A stretch of DNA of 17,686 bases from Halovivax sp. (GCA_007119345.1 SKPV01000075.1:1-17686), one strand, 5' to 3'. Positions 1 to 7,301 are shown, counted from the first letter of the stretch. Numbers and translations are program-made. Notes: generated from the letters alone by a model not told the origin.

Positions 1-181
1 GACCGTCGAGGGCGCCCTCGGCGACCAGACGCTCACCCTGCTGCCGACGGATCCCGAGGATCCCGGCTACGAGTTCGAGGTCCCCACGATGATGGGCGCC
101 CGCCGGAGCGCCGAGTTCGAGGTCCACGACGACCACGTCGACCTCTTCTACGAGCGCAACCGGCTGCACAAGCGAGACTGA
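1..181 (+). CDS. C-terminal end of an unidentified protein (5' truncated by window edge)
   Basis: An open frame enters from the left edge (first full codon at base 2) and stops at TGA 179-181, giving about 59 residues. The tail is acidic and ends in the segment DLFYERNRLHKRD. It alternates short hydrophobic and charged stretches, as a beta-rich C-terminal domain would. The ending loosely recalls the small C-terminal beta domain that follows the catalytic domain in some archaeal serine hydrolases of the beta-lactamase (CubicO-like) class, but the catalytic part lies outside the window, so this is only a guess. That it is the end of a real gene is supported by haloarchaeal codon use (GC-rich third positions) and by the repeat-rich, non-coding-looking DNA right after its stop. 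No function is assigned. Confidence 0.6.
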   Translation, partial: TVEGALGDQTLTLLPTDPEDPGYEFEVPTMMGARRSAEFEVHDDHVDLFYERNRLHKRD

Positions 182-249
182 GACGCCGACGCCGGAATCG
201 GGTACTTGCGATACGCCTCGCCAGGCGACGAGAACACCCCGATCAGATT

Positions 250-396
250 CGACCCGGAACCCTCCTCCCATCGCGTCCTGGAACCCATTCAATGGACGAA
301 CCCCTCCTCCCCCCGCGTCAAATGACCCGGTCGGTGGACGAACCCCTCCCCCCGCGTCTAATGACTCGGTCGGTGGACGAAACCCTCCCGACTCAC
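250..396. repeat. Minisatellite of about 39-42 bp, 2-3 units
   Basis: Two near-identical direct repeats at 292-333 (42 bp) and 334-372 (39 bp) share the core TGGACGAACCCCTCC followed by CCCGCGTC, AATGAC and CGGTCG. A third, shortened unit begins at 373 (GTGGACGAAACCCTCCCG), and a decayed unit can be made out at about 250-291. The units differ by a 3-bp indel in a C/T-rich tract. They run directly into the SfsA-like remnant, so the repeat may have arisen at or after the break that removed the start of that gene. Confidence 0.75.
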
Positions 397-399
397 CGG

Positions 400-556
400 G
401 ACGAGCTGATCCCGGACGCGATCGTCGATCGGCCGGATCGCTTCGTGCTTCGGGTGCGGTTCGACGAGGGTGTGGAACCCGTCCACGTCGGCGACCCCGG
501 CGCTTCCGGTCGAGCTCGCGCCGGGCACCGAGATACGGATATACCCGAGGAACTGA
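400..556 (+). pseudogene. Frameshifted remnant resembling the N-terminus of SfsA
   Basis: The frame from 400 to about 501 encodes DELIPDAIVDRPDRFVLRVR, then FDEGVEPVHVGDPGA. This resembles the OB-like N-terminal region of the SfsA family (DNA-binding/nuclease proteins), in which a basic RFxxxV strand is followed by an acidic turn and an (H/G)DPGxL motif. After GDPG the similarity continues only in the next frame (500-553), which reads ALPVELAPGTEIRIYPRN and matches the expected xLxxLLxPGxEV pattern; a one-base deletion near 498-502 would explain it. A stop follows at 554-556. The rest of an SfsA protein (over 150 residues) is absent, and minisatellites lie on both sides. I read it as a decayed fragment. 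The family assignment rests on motif memory, not alignment. The alternative is an intact 90-aa ORF at 292-564, considered unlikely. Confidence 0.5.
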
Positions 557-564
557 CGGCCTGA

Positions 565-676
565 GATCGAACCGATCGGCGACGGCACCGGCCGCGTCGA
601 CGAGGTCCACCGACGGCGACGGCACCTCGCGATCGACGCGGTCCACCGACGGCGACGGCACCTCGTGATCGACGAA
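565..676. repeat. 36-bp tandem repeat, about 2.8 units
   Basis: Two units of 36 bp at 605-640 and 641-676 share GTCCACCGACGGCGACGGCA followed by CCTCG and GATCGACG. A diverged partial unit (GATCGGCGACGGCACCGG and onwards) precedes them at about 570-604. The second unit overlaps the upstream GTG (665) that could extend the enoyl-CoA hydratase. With the other repeat and the SfsA-like remnant, this accounts for most of the gene-free stretch 182-709. A short inverted repeat, CGCCT-cgcc-AGGCG, is at 214-227. No convincing promoter was seen for the downstream gene. Confidence 0.8.
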
Positions 677-709
677 ACTTCTACGGTTCCCGCCGTCGAC
701 GCCACGGGC

Positions 710-1486
710 ATGGTCAACGCCGCGTTCGCCGTCGAAGACGGGGTCGGGACGATCGAACTGCGCCGCCCCGAGGCGTTGAACGCTGTCGACCTCGAGACGA
801 AGGCGGCGATCGTCGAGCGCCTCCGCGAATGGGGAGACGACGATCGGGTTCGCGTCGTCGTCTTCGAGAGCGAAGGGGACGTCTTCTGTGCCGGCGGTGA
901 CGTCGGGGAGGTTCGCGAGCGCGACTACGCGCTGGAGCCGTTCACCGACAGCTGGGAGGTACTGTTCGAGGCGATGATGGGGCTCGGCAAGCCGACGGTC
1001 GCGCGGGTCGACGGCTACGCCCTCGGCGGCGGCTTCGATCTCCTCTTGCACGCCGACATCCCGATCGCGGCCGACGACGCCCGCCTCGGCCAGCCCGAGG
1101 TCGGCCTCGGCATCGTGAACCACTTCTCGCCGCCGATCCTGCAGGAGACGGTCGGTCTCACGAAGACCCTGGATATGCTGCTCACCGGCGAACCCGTTTC
1201 CGGTCGGGAGGCCGCCGACCTCGGACTCGTCGCCCGGAGCGTCCCGACCGAGGAGCTCGACGACGAGGTCGAGGCCGTCGTCGACGCCCTGCGGGAGAAG
1301 CCGCCGGAGATCCTCCGGAAGCTGAAGGACGGCATCTACGCGACGGCGGAGATGTCCCCGCGGGCGAGTCGGTCGTACCTGGAAGCGGTCGCCCTCGAGA
1401 GCGCCCGCGAGGAGCCCTACTACGAGGAGGGCGTGCGAGCCCACCTCGAAGATCGAGACCCGGAGTGGGATCGAGACCCGGAGTGA
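710..1486 (+). CDS. Enoyl-CoA hydratase/isomerase (crotonase) family protein
   Basis: A 258-residue protein of normal crotonase length. It probably hydrates or isomerises an enoyl-CoA, or hydrolyses a ring or C-C bond, as other crotonases do. The oxyanion-hole segment FCAGGDVGE is at residues 59-67 and the second one, GYALGGGFD, at about 103-111. The first catalytic acid of the family is kept as Glu130 in GQPEVGLG. The second (Glu in rat mitochondrial hydratase, in SLAMEMVLTG) aligns with Asp155 in TLDMLLTG, a conservative change. I chose ATG 710 because it gives the canonical start MVNAAFAVEDGVGTIELRRP; GTG 665 is also in frame but lies inside a tandem repeat. The C-terminus ends in an 18-bp tandem duplication (1451-1468 and 1469-1485) that writes DRDPE twice. 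It fits the beta-oxidation-like end of 2-aminobenzoyl-CoA breakdown, but its substrate cannot be read from the sequence. Confidence 0.9.
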   Translation: MVNAAFAVEDGVGTIELRRPEALNAVDLETKAAIVERLREWGDDDRVRVVVFESEGDVFCAGGDVGEVRERDYALEPFTDSWEVLFEAMMGLGKPTVARVDGYALGGGFDLLLHADIPIAADDARLGQPEVGLGIVNHFSPPILQETVGLTKTLDMLLTGEPVSGREAADLGLVARSVPTEELDDEVEAVVDALREKPPEILRKLKDGIYATAEMSPRASRSYLEAVALESAREEPYYEEGVRAHLEDRDPEWDRDPE

Positions 1487-1552
1487 GAGCGGGAGTGAGG
1501 ACGCCGTCTCCGGGCGCCGAGCCGTCCCCGAATTCGTCCCCGTATTCGCGAC

Positions 1553-2311
1553 TTACTCGGCGACCGAGCCCGTCGTCGTCGCGTCGGTCGCCTGCCGTTT
1601 CTCCACCGACGCGAGGCGGCTCAACCGGTGATCGACGTCCGACCTCCCGTCGACGACGATGCGGACCTCGTCGCCGTCGATCGTGTGGATCGTGAGCTCC
1701 TTCTCGTGCACCCGATCGAACTCCAGCCCGTCGTGAGCGTTCTCGTTCCGGGCGGCGCGGTCCGAGAGGGCCGCCGTGGCGAGCGTCGCGACGAGCAGGG
1801 CGGGCACGACGACGCGCGAGACGTACGCGATCGTCGCGACGAACGCCAGGAGCGCGATCGCGCCCGCGAGGACGCCGCCCGCCACCAGCTCGCGGTCGAC
1901 CGGGCCCCGGTGGCGCCGTCGGCGGACGTACTCGAACCCCGCCGCCCCCATCACGGCCGCGAGCGCGAGGGAGATCCCGATCAACCCGCCGTTCGGTCGC
2001 GCTTGCGCGGCGTAGAGCAGCCCCAGCGTGAAGGCGAGCACGGCGAGCACGGCGCCGCCGAGGGACACTAGGCGCGAGTCGATCCCCTCGAACGTGAGTC
2101 GCGAGCGGGACCAGCTCCGGATCGAGCAGATCGACCCGTAATCGACGTCGACGAGCTCCCCGTCGTCGGAGAGACAGAGGACGCGACGATCCGTGAGCGC
2201 GATCGCGACCCGGCCGCCGGCCGAGTCGTCGACGACCCGACCCGAAGCGACGTCGTGCAGCGGTTCGTCGGGAACGAGGTGGGTCCGAAGTTGCCGTTCG
2301 TCGGGGACCAT
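1553..2311 (-). CDS. PH-like domain membrane protein, function unknown
   Basis: A 252-residue protein in three parts. Residues about 12-78 look like a bacterial/archaeal PH-like (YokE/bPH2-type) beta domain, with the pattern GGRVAIALTDRRVLCLS followed by VDYGSICSI. Residues 81-184 hold four hydrophobic segments (about 81-102, 109-128, 142-164 and 167-184) with an Arg-rich loop RRRRHR near 130-135. Residues 195-236 form a second beta-rich piece (KELTIHTIDGDEVRIVVDG) that may complete or repeat the PH-like fold. It probably sits in the membrane with both soluble parts in the cytoplasm. It converges on the enoyl-CoA hydratase with a 66-bp gap. Nothing ties it to the catabolic genes around it. 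A TATA-like element (2336-2345) supports ATG 2311. Confidence 0.8.
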   Translation of the reverse strand: MVPDERQLRTHLVPDEPLHDVASGRVVDDSAGGRVAIALTDRRVLCLSDDGELVDVDYGSICSIRSWSRSRLTFEGIDSRLVSLGGAVLAVLAFTLGLLYAAQARPNGGLIGISLALAAVMGAAGFEYVRRRRHRGPVDRELVAGGVLAGAIALLAFVATIAYVSRVVVPALLVATLATAALSDRAARNENAHDGLEFDRVHEKELTIHTIDGDEVRIVVDGRSDVDHRLSRLASVEKRQATDATTTGSVAE

Positions 2312-2335
2312 CGCGTGGCAGGTCCATTTAGAACG

Positions 2336-2345
2336 GGAAAGTAAG
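2336..2345 (-). promoter_or_regulatory. Possible TATA box of the PH-like membrane protein gene
   Basis: On the minus strand the element reads CTTACTTTCC, 25-34 bases upstream of ATG 2311, the spacing expected for a leaderless haloarchaeal transcript. It is only moderately AT-rich, so this is tentative. Confidence 0.35.
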
Positions 2346-2438
2346 CCGCTCCATTACCGTTGGATCCGTGCGGACCCGATCCCGGCCCTCCGGCGGCGGC
2401 GACCGCCGTCCGCGATCGGCGTCCTCACGCGATCGGGC

Positions 2439-2542
2439 GCCTGCTCGACCGTCGTTCCCCGCACGCATGCCCGACCGACGTTCCCCGCACGTCTGCCCGA
2501 CCGACGTTCCCCGCACGCCTGCCCGACCGTCGTTCTCCGGGC
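2439..2542. repeat. 26-bp tandem repeat, four units
   Basis: Four directly abutting 26-bp units: 2439-2464, 2465-2490, 2491-2516 and 2517-2542. The shared core is GCCCGACCGACGTTCCCCGC, with a T/A change in some units and a diverged last unit. There are no spacers, so this is a minisatellite and not a CRISPR array. It lies between the start of the PH-like gene and the end of the CoA ligase. Apart from the possible promoter near 2340, it is the only structure seen in 2312-2588; the flanking GC-rich DNA shows no gene. Confidence 0.85.
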
Positions 2543-2588
2543 ACTCGACTGACGGCCGATCCCTGGACGACGATTCGAACGAGGGGAT

Positions 2589-4385
2589 TCAGGCCGAGGC
2601 CGCGTCCCCACCCTCTCGCTCTCGTTCGCGGAGCGTCGCGCGCTGGATCTTACCGGTTTCCGTCGTCGGGAGGTCGTCGACGTACTCGATCTCGCGAGGA
2701 TACTTGAACGGGGCGATGCGGTCTTTCACGTGCGCCTGCAGCCGCTCGGTCAGGTCAGCGGTCCCGTCGTGACCCTCCTCCAGGACGACGAACGCCTTGA
2801 CGAGCTGGCCGCGCTGCTCGTCCGGACTGCCGACGACGGCGGCCTGGTAGACCTCCTCGCGCTCGAGCAGGACGTCTTCTACCTCGGGGCCGGCGACGTT
2901 GTGCCCGCCCGTGACGATGAGATCGTCCCACCGGGAGACGTACTCGAAGCGACCGTCCTCGCGGTGGACGTACACGTCTCCCGGCGCGCTCCAGCCGTCG
3001 AAGATCGCCTCCCGCTGTTTCTCGGGACGGTTCCAGTAGGTGACGCCGGTGGGCCCGCGGACGAGCAGGAGGCCGGGCTCGCCCCGCGGGAGCTCCTCGC
3101 CCGTGTCCGGGTCGATCACCTTCGCCTCGTACCCGGGCACCGGAACGCCCGTCGCGGTCGGGTCCATCTCGTCGTGGTAGCGGTGGCTGATGAAGATGTG
3201 CAGCATCTCCGTCGAGCCGATCCCGTCCGAGGCGTCGACGCCGAGGTACTCCCGGATCTGCTCGAAGGTCTTCGGCGGGAGGGGTTCGCCGGCGCTGACC
3301 GCCCGCCGGAGCGACGAGACGTCGGCGTCGGCGAGCAGGTCCTCGTGCTCGGCGAACAGCTGGTTGTACGCGGTCGGCACGGACGCCAGGATCGAGACGT
3401 CGTGGGTCTCGACGGCCTCGAGGAGCTTCTTGGGCGTCGGATCCTCCATCAGCACCGTGGTCGCGCCGAACCGGAGCGGGAACGCCACCTCGAACCCGTA
3501 GCCGAACGTGAACGCGATCGGCGCGTTGCTCGCGAAGACGTCGGCGGGGCCCGGGTCGAGACAGTACCGGGCGTAGCCGTCGCAGATGGCGAGCAGCTGT
3601 CGGTGGGTGTGAACGGTCCCCTTCGGCTCCCCGGTCGTCCCGCTCGTGTAGGCGATCATCGCGAGATCGTCCCGGCACGTTTCCGGCGCGATGGCATCCG
3701 GGCTCGCGGCCTCGACCAGGTCGTCGTACGAGCGGTGCTCGACGGCCGCGTCGCCGGAGCGGTCGTCGCGGTCGACCACGACCACCTCCTCGAGCGTCTC
3801 CAGCCCGTGCTCGTCGCGGGCGATCTCGAACTCCTCGAGCAGGTCGTCGTAGACGATCGCGACCGAGGCCGCCGCGTCGTCGACGACGTAGGCGATCTCG
3901 TCCGCGCGCAGCAGCTTCATCGACGGGACGGTGATCGCGCCGATCTTCTGGGTCGCGAGACAGCAGACGACGTACTCCGGACGGTTGGGAAATCGCACGA
4001 AGACCCGATCGCCGGGCTCGACGCCGAGCGCCAGCAGGGCGTTGGCCGCCCGATCGACCCGGCGGCGGAGTTGCTCGTACGTGATCGTGCGGGGCCCTCG
4101 CGGGTCGCTTCGCTCGCGGTTCGCTTCGCTCTCCGTTCGCGTTTCCGAGGTCATCGCCTCGCCCGGACCTCGCTCTCGCCCCCCGCTCGGATCGTCCGAA
4201 TCACGGCGCGCTTCGCTGTCCCCGAACACGATGGCGGGTTCGTCGCCGCGTCCCGCCTCGACGTGCCGGTCCACCATCTCGCAGGCCGCGTTGAGGTCCT
4301 CGGGGTAGTGCAGCTCCGGCAGGGCGTGGAACAGGTCTGGCTCGTGCTCGTCCGGGAGGTACCCGTCGGGGATGGCGTCCTGCAT
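2589..4385 (-). CDS. Benzoate/2-aminobenzoate-type CoA ligase (AMP-forming)
   Basis: A 598-residue ANL-superfamily ligase that activates an aromatic acid to its CoA thioester with ATP. The nucleotide-binding loop YTSGTTGEPKG is at residues 246-256. The motif DGIGSTEMLHIFIS (387-400) is characteristic of the benzoate-CoA ligase group and lies in the substrate/adenylate region. The hinge is near SRWDDLI (484-490), and the adenylation lysine is Lys579 in ETGKI. Next to kynureninase, 2-aminobenzoate (anthranilate) is the best substrate guess; benzoate or a hydroxybenzoate cannot be excluded. I chose ATG 4385 (MQDAIPDGYLPDE), not the upstream in-frame ATG at 4550, because an AT-rich box and a dyad lie just ahead of it and the extra 55 residues are basic and unlike the family. 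Residues about 57-100 are an unusual insert between the AIVFGD and ITYEQL strands, coded by repeated GCTTCGCT elements. It is divergent from trpB. Confidence 0.9.
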   Translation of the reverse strand: MQDAIPDGYLPDEHEPDLFHALPELHYPEDLNAACEMVDRHVEAGRGDEPAIVFGDSEARRDSDDPSGGRERGPGEAMTSETRTESEANRERSDPRGPRTITYEQLRRRVDRAANALLALGVEPGDRVFVRFPNRPEYVVCCLATQKIGAITVPSMKLLRADEIAYVVDDAAASVAIVYDDLLEEFEIARDEHGLETLEEVVVVDRDDRSGDAAVEHRSYDDLVEAASPDAIAPETCRDDLAMIAYTSGTTGEPKGTVHTHRQLLAICDGYARYCLDPGPADVFASNAPIAFTFGYGFEVAFPLRFGATTVLMEDPTPKKLLEAVETHDVSILASVPTAYNQLFAEHEDLLADADVSSLRRAVSAGEPLPPKTFEQIREYLGVDASDGIGSTEMLHIFISHRYHDEMDPTATGVPVPGYEAKVIDPDTGEELPRGEPGLLLVRGPTGVTYWNRPEKQREAIFDGWSAPGDVYVHREDGRFEYVSRWDDLIVTGGHNVAGPEVEDVLLEREEVYQAAVVGSPDEQRGQLVKAFVVLEEGHDGTADLTERLQAHVKDRIAPFKYPREIEYVDDLPTTETGKIQRATLREREREGGDAASA

Positions 4386-4390
4386 ATGGC

Positions 4391-4408
4391 GGGGTGTTAT
4401 CACACCCC
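4391..4408. promoter_or_regulatory. Perfect 7-bp inverted repeat at the ligase transcription start (putative operator)
   Basis: GGGGTGT-tatc-ACACCCC is a perfect 18-bp dyad. It lies between the ligase TATA-like element (4412-4420) and its start codon (4383-4385), so it would cover the expected transcription start. A protein bound there would block RNA polymerase, which suggests a repressor site. It could also form a small hairpin if transcription starts upstream of it. Confidence 0.55.
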
Positions 4409-4411
4409 TCG

Positions 4412-4420
4412 CAATAATTG
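4412..4420 (-). promoter_or_regulatory. TATA-like box of the CoA ligase gene
   Basis: CAATTATTG on the minus strand, one of the few AT-rich patches in the window, is 27-35 bases upstream of ATG 4385. The spacing fits a leaderless or nearly leaderless transcript and supports that start codon. Confidence 0.6.
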
Positions 4421-4544
4421 TACCGCGAAGTTTTTGATGATCGACCACCGATCGGCCAAATACGGGGGCGGAAATCAGGGGATTGCTGGGAACGGTGCAC
4501 GATCGCAACATTCTGATGCCCGCTGCACGGCGCCGCCCCTCCTT

Positions 4545-4560
4545 TGCCACTAGTTGGCAT
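4545..4560. promoter_or_regulatory. Palindrome TGCCA-N5-TGGCA, copy 1 (putative shared operator)
   Basis: TGCCACTAGTTGGCAT sits between the divergent ligase and trpB promoters, about 125 bp from the ligase TATA-like box and about 100 bp from that of trpB. The arms TGCCA/TGGCA form a perfect dyad around CTAGT. A copy differing at only two positions lies in the other divergent promoter region, at 10328-10343. Its position upstream of both core promoters suits an activator or a bidirectional regulator. Confidence 0.55.
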
Positions 4561-4662
4561 CGTCGGCCGAACCCGTTCGCCGACGCACGGATCGGACCGC
4601 GAACGGACGACGAACGGCCTCGTCGCGCCGATCCCGACGGCGTCGCGTGCCACGAGATAACG

Positions 4663-4672
4663 TATATTTATA
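4663..4672 (+). promoter_or_regulatory. TATA box of trpB
   Basis: TATATTTATA, the most AT-rich run in the window, lies 27-36 bases before ATG 4699. This is textbook spacing for a leaderless archaeal transcript starting at or next to the ATG, and it fixes the trpB start. Confidence 0.75.
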
Positions 4673-4698
4673 CCACGAGCTATGGTTACCCCGTTCGT

Positions 4699-5853
4699 AT
4701 GTCGAGCGGCGAATTCGGCGAGTACGGCGGTCGGCACGTCCCGGAACCCCTCGAGGAGCCACTGGAGCGGCTCGCGAACGCCTACGACGAGATCGGGCGC
4801 GGCGAGGCGTTCCAGGCGGAGTTTCGCGACCACCTCGAGGCCTACGCGGGTCGACCCACCCCGCTGTACTACGCGGGGAACCTGAGCGACCGGTACGGCG
4901 CCGACATCTTCCTCAAGCGCGAGGACCTGCTCCACGGCGGCGCCCACAAGATCAACAACTGCCTCGGCCAGGCCCTGCTGGCGAAAAAGGCCGGCCGCGA
5001 GCGCCTGATCGCCGAGACCGGCGCCGGTCAGCACGGGACGGCGACCGCGATGGTCGGGGCGCTGTTCGGCCTCGACACGGAGATCTACATGGGCAAGAAG
5101 GACGTCGAGCGCCAGCGGATGAACGTTTTCAGGATGCGCCTGATGGGCGCGGACGTCACCGAGGTCACCCGCGGGGGCCAGGGGCTGGCCGACGCCGTCG
5201 ACGCCGCCCTCGAGGACCTCGTCGAGAACGTCGATCACACCCACTACCTCGTCGGGAGCGTCGTCGGCCCCGACCCCTTCCCCCGGATGGTCCGGGACTT
5301 CCAGAGCGTCATCGGCGAGGAGGCCCGCGAGCAGTTCATCGAGCGGACGGGCGAGCTGCCGGACGCCGCGGTGGCCTGCGTCGGCGGCGGCTCGAACGCG
5401 ATGGGGCTGTTCCACGCGTTCAGGGACGACGACGTCGCGTTCTACGGTGCGGAGGGCGGCGGCGAGGGCGCCGACTCGACGAGGCACGCCGCCCCGCTCG
5501 CGACGGGCACGGACGAGGTCATCCACGGGATGAAAACGCGCGTCATCGACGAGGACGTCGAGGTTCACTCCGTCTCCGCGGGCCTCGACTACCCCGGCGT
5601 CGGCCCCGAACACGCCATGTTCCGCGAGGTCGGCCGCTGTGAGTACACCGGCGTCACCGACGAGGAGGCGCTCGCGGCGTTCCGCGAGCTCAGCGAGACC
5701 GAGGGCATCATCCCGGCGCTCGAGACCAGCCACGCCGTGGCGCGGGCGATCCAGCTGGCGGAGGAGGGCGCCCACGAGACGATCCTCGTGAACCTCTCCG
5801 GGCGCGGGGACAAGGACATGGAGACCGCGGCGGAGAAGTTCGAGTTCGCGTGA
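4699..5853 (+). CDS. trpB: Tryptophan synthase beta chain (stand-alone TrpB)
   Basis: A 384-residue PLP enzyme that joins indole and serine to give tryptophan. The PLP lysine is Lys84 in HGGAHKINN, the catalytic glutamate is Glu106 in AETGAGQHG, the phosphate-binding loop GGGSN is at 229-233, and SGRGDKD is at 367-373. Further TrpB blocks are NVFRMRLMGA, HYLVGSVVGPDPFPRMVRDF and SAGLDYPGVGPEHA. Length and the absence of a long N-terminal extension fit the TrpB1-like type. ATG 4699 is fixed by the TATA box. There is no trpA, trpC or other tryptophan synthesis gene in the window; the neighbours degrade tryptophan. It may therefore salvage free indole (TrpB works on indole without TrpA), feed indole into the kynurenine route, or do another serine/indole beta-reaction. 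The enzyme family is certain, the local role is inference. Confidence 0.93.
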   Translation: MSSGEFGEYGGRHVPEPLEEPLERLANAYDEIGRGEAFQAEFRDHLEAYAGRPTPLYYAGNLSDRYGADIFLKREDLLHGGAHKINNCLGQALLAKKAGRERLIAETGAGQHGTATAMVGALFGLDTEIYMGKKDVERQRMNVFRMRLMGADVTEVTRGGQGLADAVDAALEDLVENVDHTHYLVGSVVGPDPFPRMVRDFQSVIGEEAREQFIERTGELPDAAVACVGGGSNAMGLFHAFRDDDVAFYGAEGGGEGADSTRHAAPLATGTDEVIHGMKTRVIDEDVEVHSVSAGLDYPGVGPEHAMFREVGRCEYTGVTDEEALAAFRELSETEGIIPALETSHAVARAIQLAEEGAHETILVNLSGRGDKDMETAAEKFEFA

Positions 5854-6003
5854 GCGCCGACCCGGCCGAGCGCGCGACGACGACGGCCGTTGAGAGAGAC
5901 GGCGGCGGGGCCGACGGGACCGTCCACGAGGCGTCGGTCGCGCCCCTGTCTGCAGAGACGGCGGCGTCGCCGGCGGCATTCGGTCCGGCGCCGGACGCGG
6001 AGG

Positions 6004-7041
6004 TCACCCCAGCCGAGCCCGAATCCGCTCCGCCAGCCCGTCCATTGCCGCGTCCGCGCGCTCGACGTCGTCGGTGAGACTGAGGAAGCCGTGGGACAGC
6101 GTCGGATAATGGTCGTGATCGACGGGCACCCCGCGATCGGCCAGCTTCGCCGCGTACGCCGCCCCTTCGTCCCGCAGGACGTCGAAGCCGGCGGTCAGCA
6201 CCGTCGCCGGCGCGACGCCCGAGAGGTCGGGCGCGCGAAGGACGGTGGCGTACGGGTTGTGCTCGTCGACCGGACTCCGGAGGTACTGGTCCCAGAACCA
6301 ACGCACGTCCGCCTCGGTAAGCAGCGGGCCGCCGCCGTGCTCGCGATAGGCGTCGCGGTCGAATCGGCGGTCGGTCATGGGGTAGAGGAGGAATTGACCG
6401 GCGAGGGCGGGAGCGTCGCCCCCGAGGTCGTCAGTTGCCCCGTCGCGCACGCGGAGGGCCGTCGCTGCGGCGAGGTTCCCGCCCGCGCTCGTCCCGGCCA
6501 CACCCAAGCGGTCGGGATCGCCCCCGAGGTCGCCAGCGTACCCGCTCGCCCACTCGAGGGCGGCGTACGCGTCGTCGACGGCGGCGGGGAACGGGTGCTC
6601 GGGCGCCAGTCGGTAGTCCACTGAGAGCACCAGGCACTCCCCGCGGGCGGCGAGCTCCCGGCAGATGTCGTCGGCCGAGTCGAGCGTGCCGAGCGTCCAG
6701 CCGCCGCCGTGACAGAAGACGAGCGTCGGCGGGTTCTCGGCGTCCGGGCGGTAGACCCGGATCGGCAGCTCGCCGCCGGGTCCGTCGATCCGCAGGTCCC
6801 GGACGGTCCGCAGTTCCGGCCCCTCGCCCGCGGAGAACACCTCGTCCTCGATCCGCCTGGCGCTCTCGACCGACATCGCGTGCCAGGGCGGGACGCCGGC
6901 CGCCTCGATCTCCTCGACGACGGCCGCGAGCTCGGGATCCAGTTCGTCCGCGGTGGCCGCGCCGTCGGGCGCCTCGTCCGCGGGCGGGGCGTCGCGACCC
7001 GTCCCGTCGACGCCGACGCCCGCCTCGCTCCGATCGTCCAT
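6004..7041 (-). CDS. Alpha/beta hydrolase, hormone-sensitive-lipase type; candidate N-formylkynurenine formamidase
   Basis: A 345-residue soluble hydrolase of the HSL (alpha/beta hydrolase-3) family. The oxyanion motif HGGGW is at 111-115, the nucleophile is Ser185 in GTSAGG, and the acid and base are Asp287 (FDVLRDEG) and His317 (SHGF). The first 50 residues include an acidic low-complexity stretch and a cap-like helix (LDPELAAVVEEIEAAGVPPW), as in archaeal carboxylesterases of this family. Family members cleave acyl esters. Animal kynurenine formamidase is also an alpha/beta hydrolase with an HGG motif, and no other formamidase (KynB-type) is seen here, so this gene, divergent from kynureninase, is a reasonable candidate for the step between the dioxygenase and kynureninase. 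A general esterase is the alternative. It converges on trpB across a 150-bp gap in which I see no gene. Confidence 0.85.
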   Translation of the reverse strand: MDDRSEAGVGVDGTGRDAPPADEAPDGAATADELDPELAAVVEEIEAAGVPPWHAMSVESARRIEDEVFSAGEGPELRTVRDLRIDGPGGELPIRVYRPDAENPPTLVFCHGGGWTLGTLDSADDICRELAARGECLVLSVDYRLAPEHPFPAAVDDAYAALEWASGYAGDLGGDPDRLGVAGTSAGGNLAAATALRVRDGATDDLGGDAPALAGQFLLYPMTDRRFDRDAYREHGGGPLLTEADVRWFWDQYLRSPVDEHNPYATVLRAPDLSGVAPATVLTAGFDVLRDEGAAYAAKLADRGVPVDHDHYPTLSHGFLSLTDDVERADAAMDGLAERIRARLG

Positions 7042-7090
7042 ACCCGCACATCGTCGAACTGGTAGTTGAGTCCACCGCCGTCGGACGGGC

Positions 7091-7218
7091 GGACCACCGT
7101 CCACCGTCGCTGGTCCGGCGCCCGTCGGCGGTGATCGAGATTCGCCGTCGCAGGTCCGGCCTCCGTCGGCGGCGATCGAGGTTCGCCGTCGCAGGATCGC
7201 CGTCCGTCGTCGCTGGAA
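7091..7218. repeat. 41-bp tandem repeat between the hydrolase and kynureninase genes
   Basis: Two 41-bp units at 7112-7152 and 7153-7193 share GGTCCGGC, CCGTCGGCGG, GATCGAG and TTCGCCGTCGCA and differ at only a few positions. Partial units lie on both sides (about 7091-7111 and 7194-7218). The array occupies the middle of the divergent 260-bp spacer 7042-7301, where a bidirectional promoter would be expected. No convincing TATA box was found in this spacer, and it has no copy of the TGCCA-N5-TGGCA palindrome. Confidence 0.8.
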
Positions 7219-7301
7219 CACCGTCCCTCACCGGTGGACCGCCGGCCCCGGCGCCGCGAGCCGTCGAAACGTTCCTGTGGGTCGCCGTCGAGGGTCGATC
7301 C

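Noticed and set aside
292..564. An intact 90-aa gene
   Set aside because: The first third translates tandem repeats and the rest is a frameshifted fragment, so it is unlikely to be a functional gene.
2439..2542. CRISPR array
   Set aside because: The 26-bp units abut with no spacers and no cas genes are present; it is a tandem repeat.
4386..4550. Upstream extension of the CoA ligase by 55 residues from ATG 4550
   Set aside because: The extension is basic and unlike the family, and it would translate through the TATA-like box and the dyad just ahead of ATG 4385.
2730..4553. A 607-codon open frame on the plus strand opposite the CoA ligase
   Set aside because: The minus strand carries all the ANL ligase motifs; the plus frame shows only composition-driven Arg/Val/Asp repetition.
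5850..6077. Small plus-strand ORF overlapping the trpB stop (GTGA)
   Set aside because: Low-complexity Ala/Pro/Arg product that runs into the hydrolase gene antisense; no family features.
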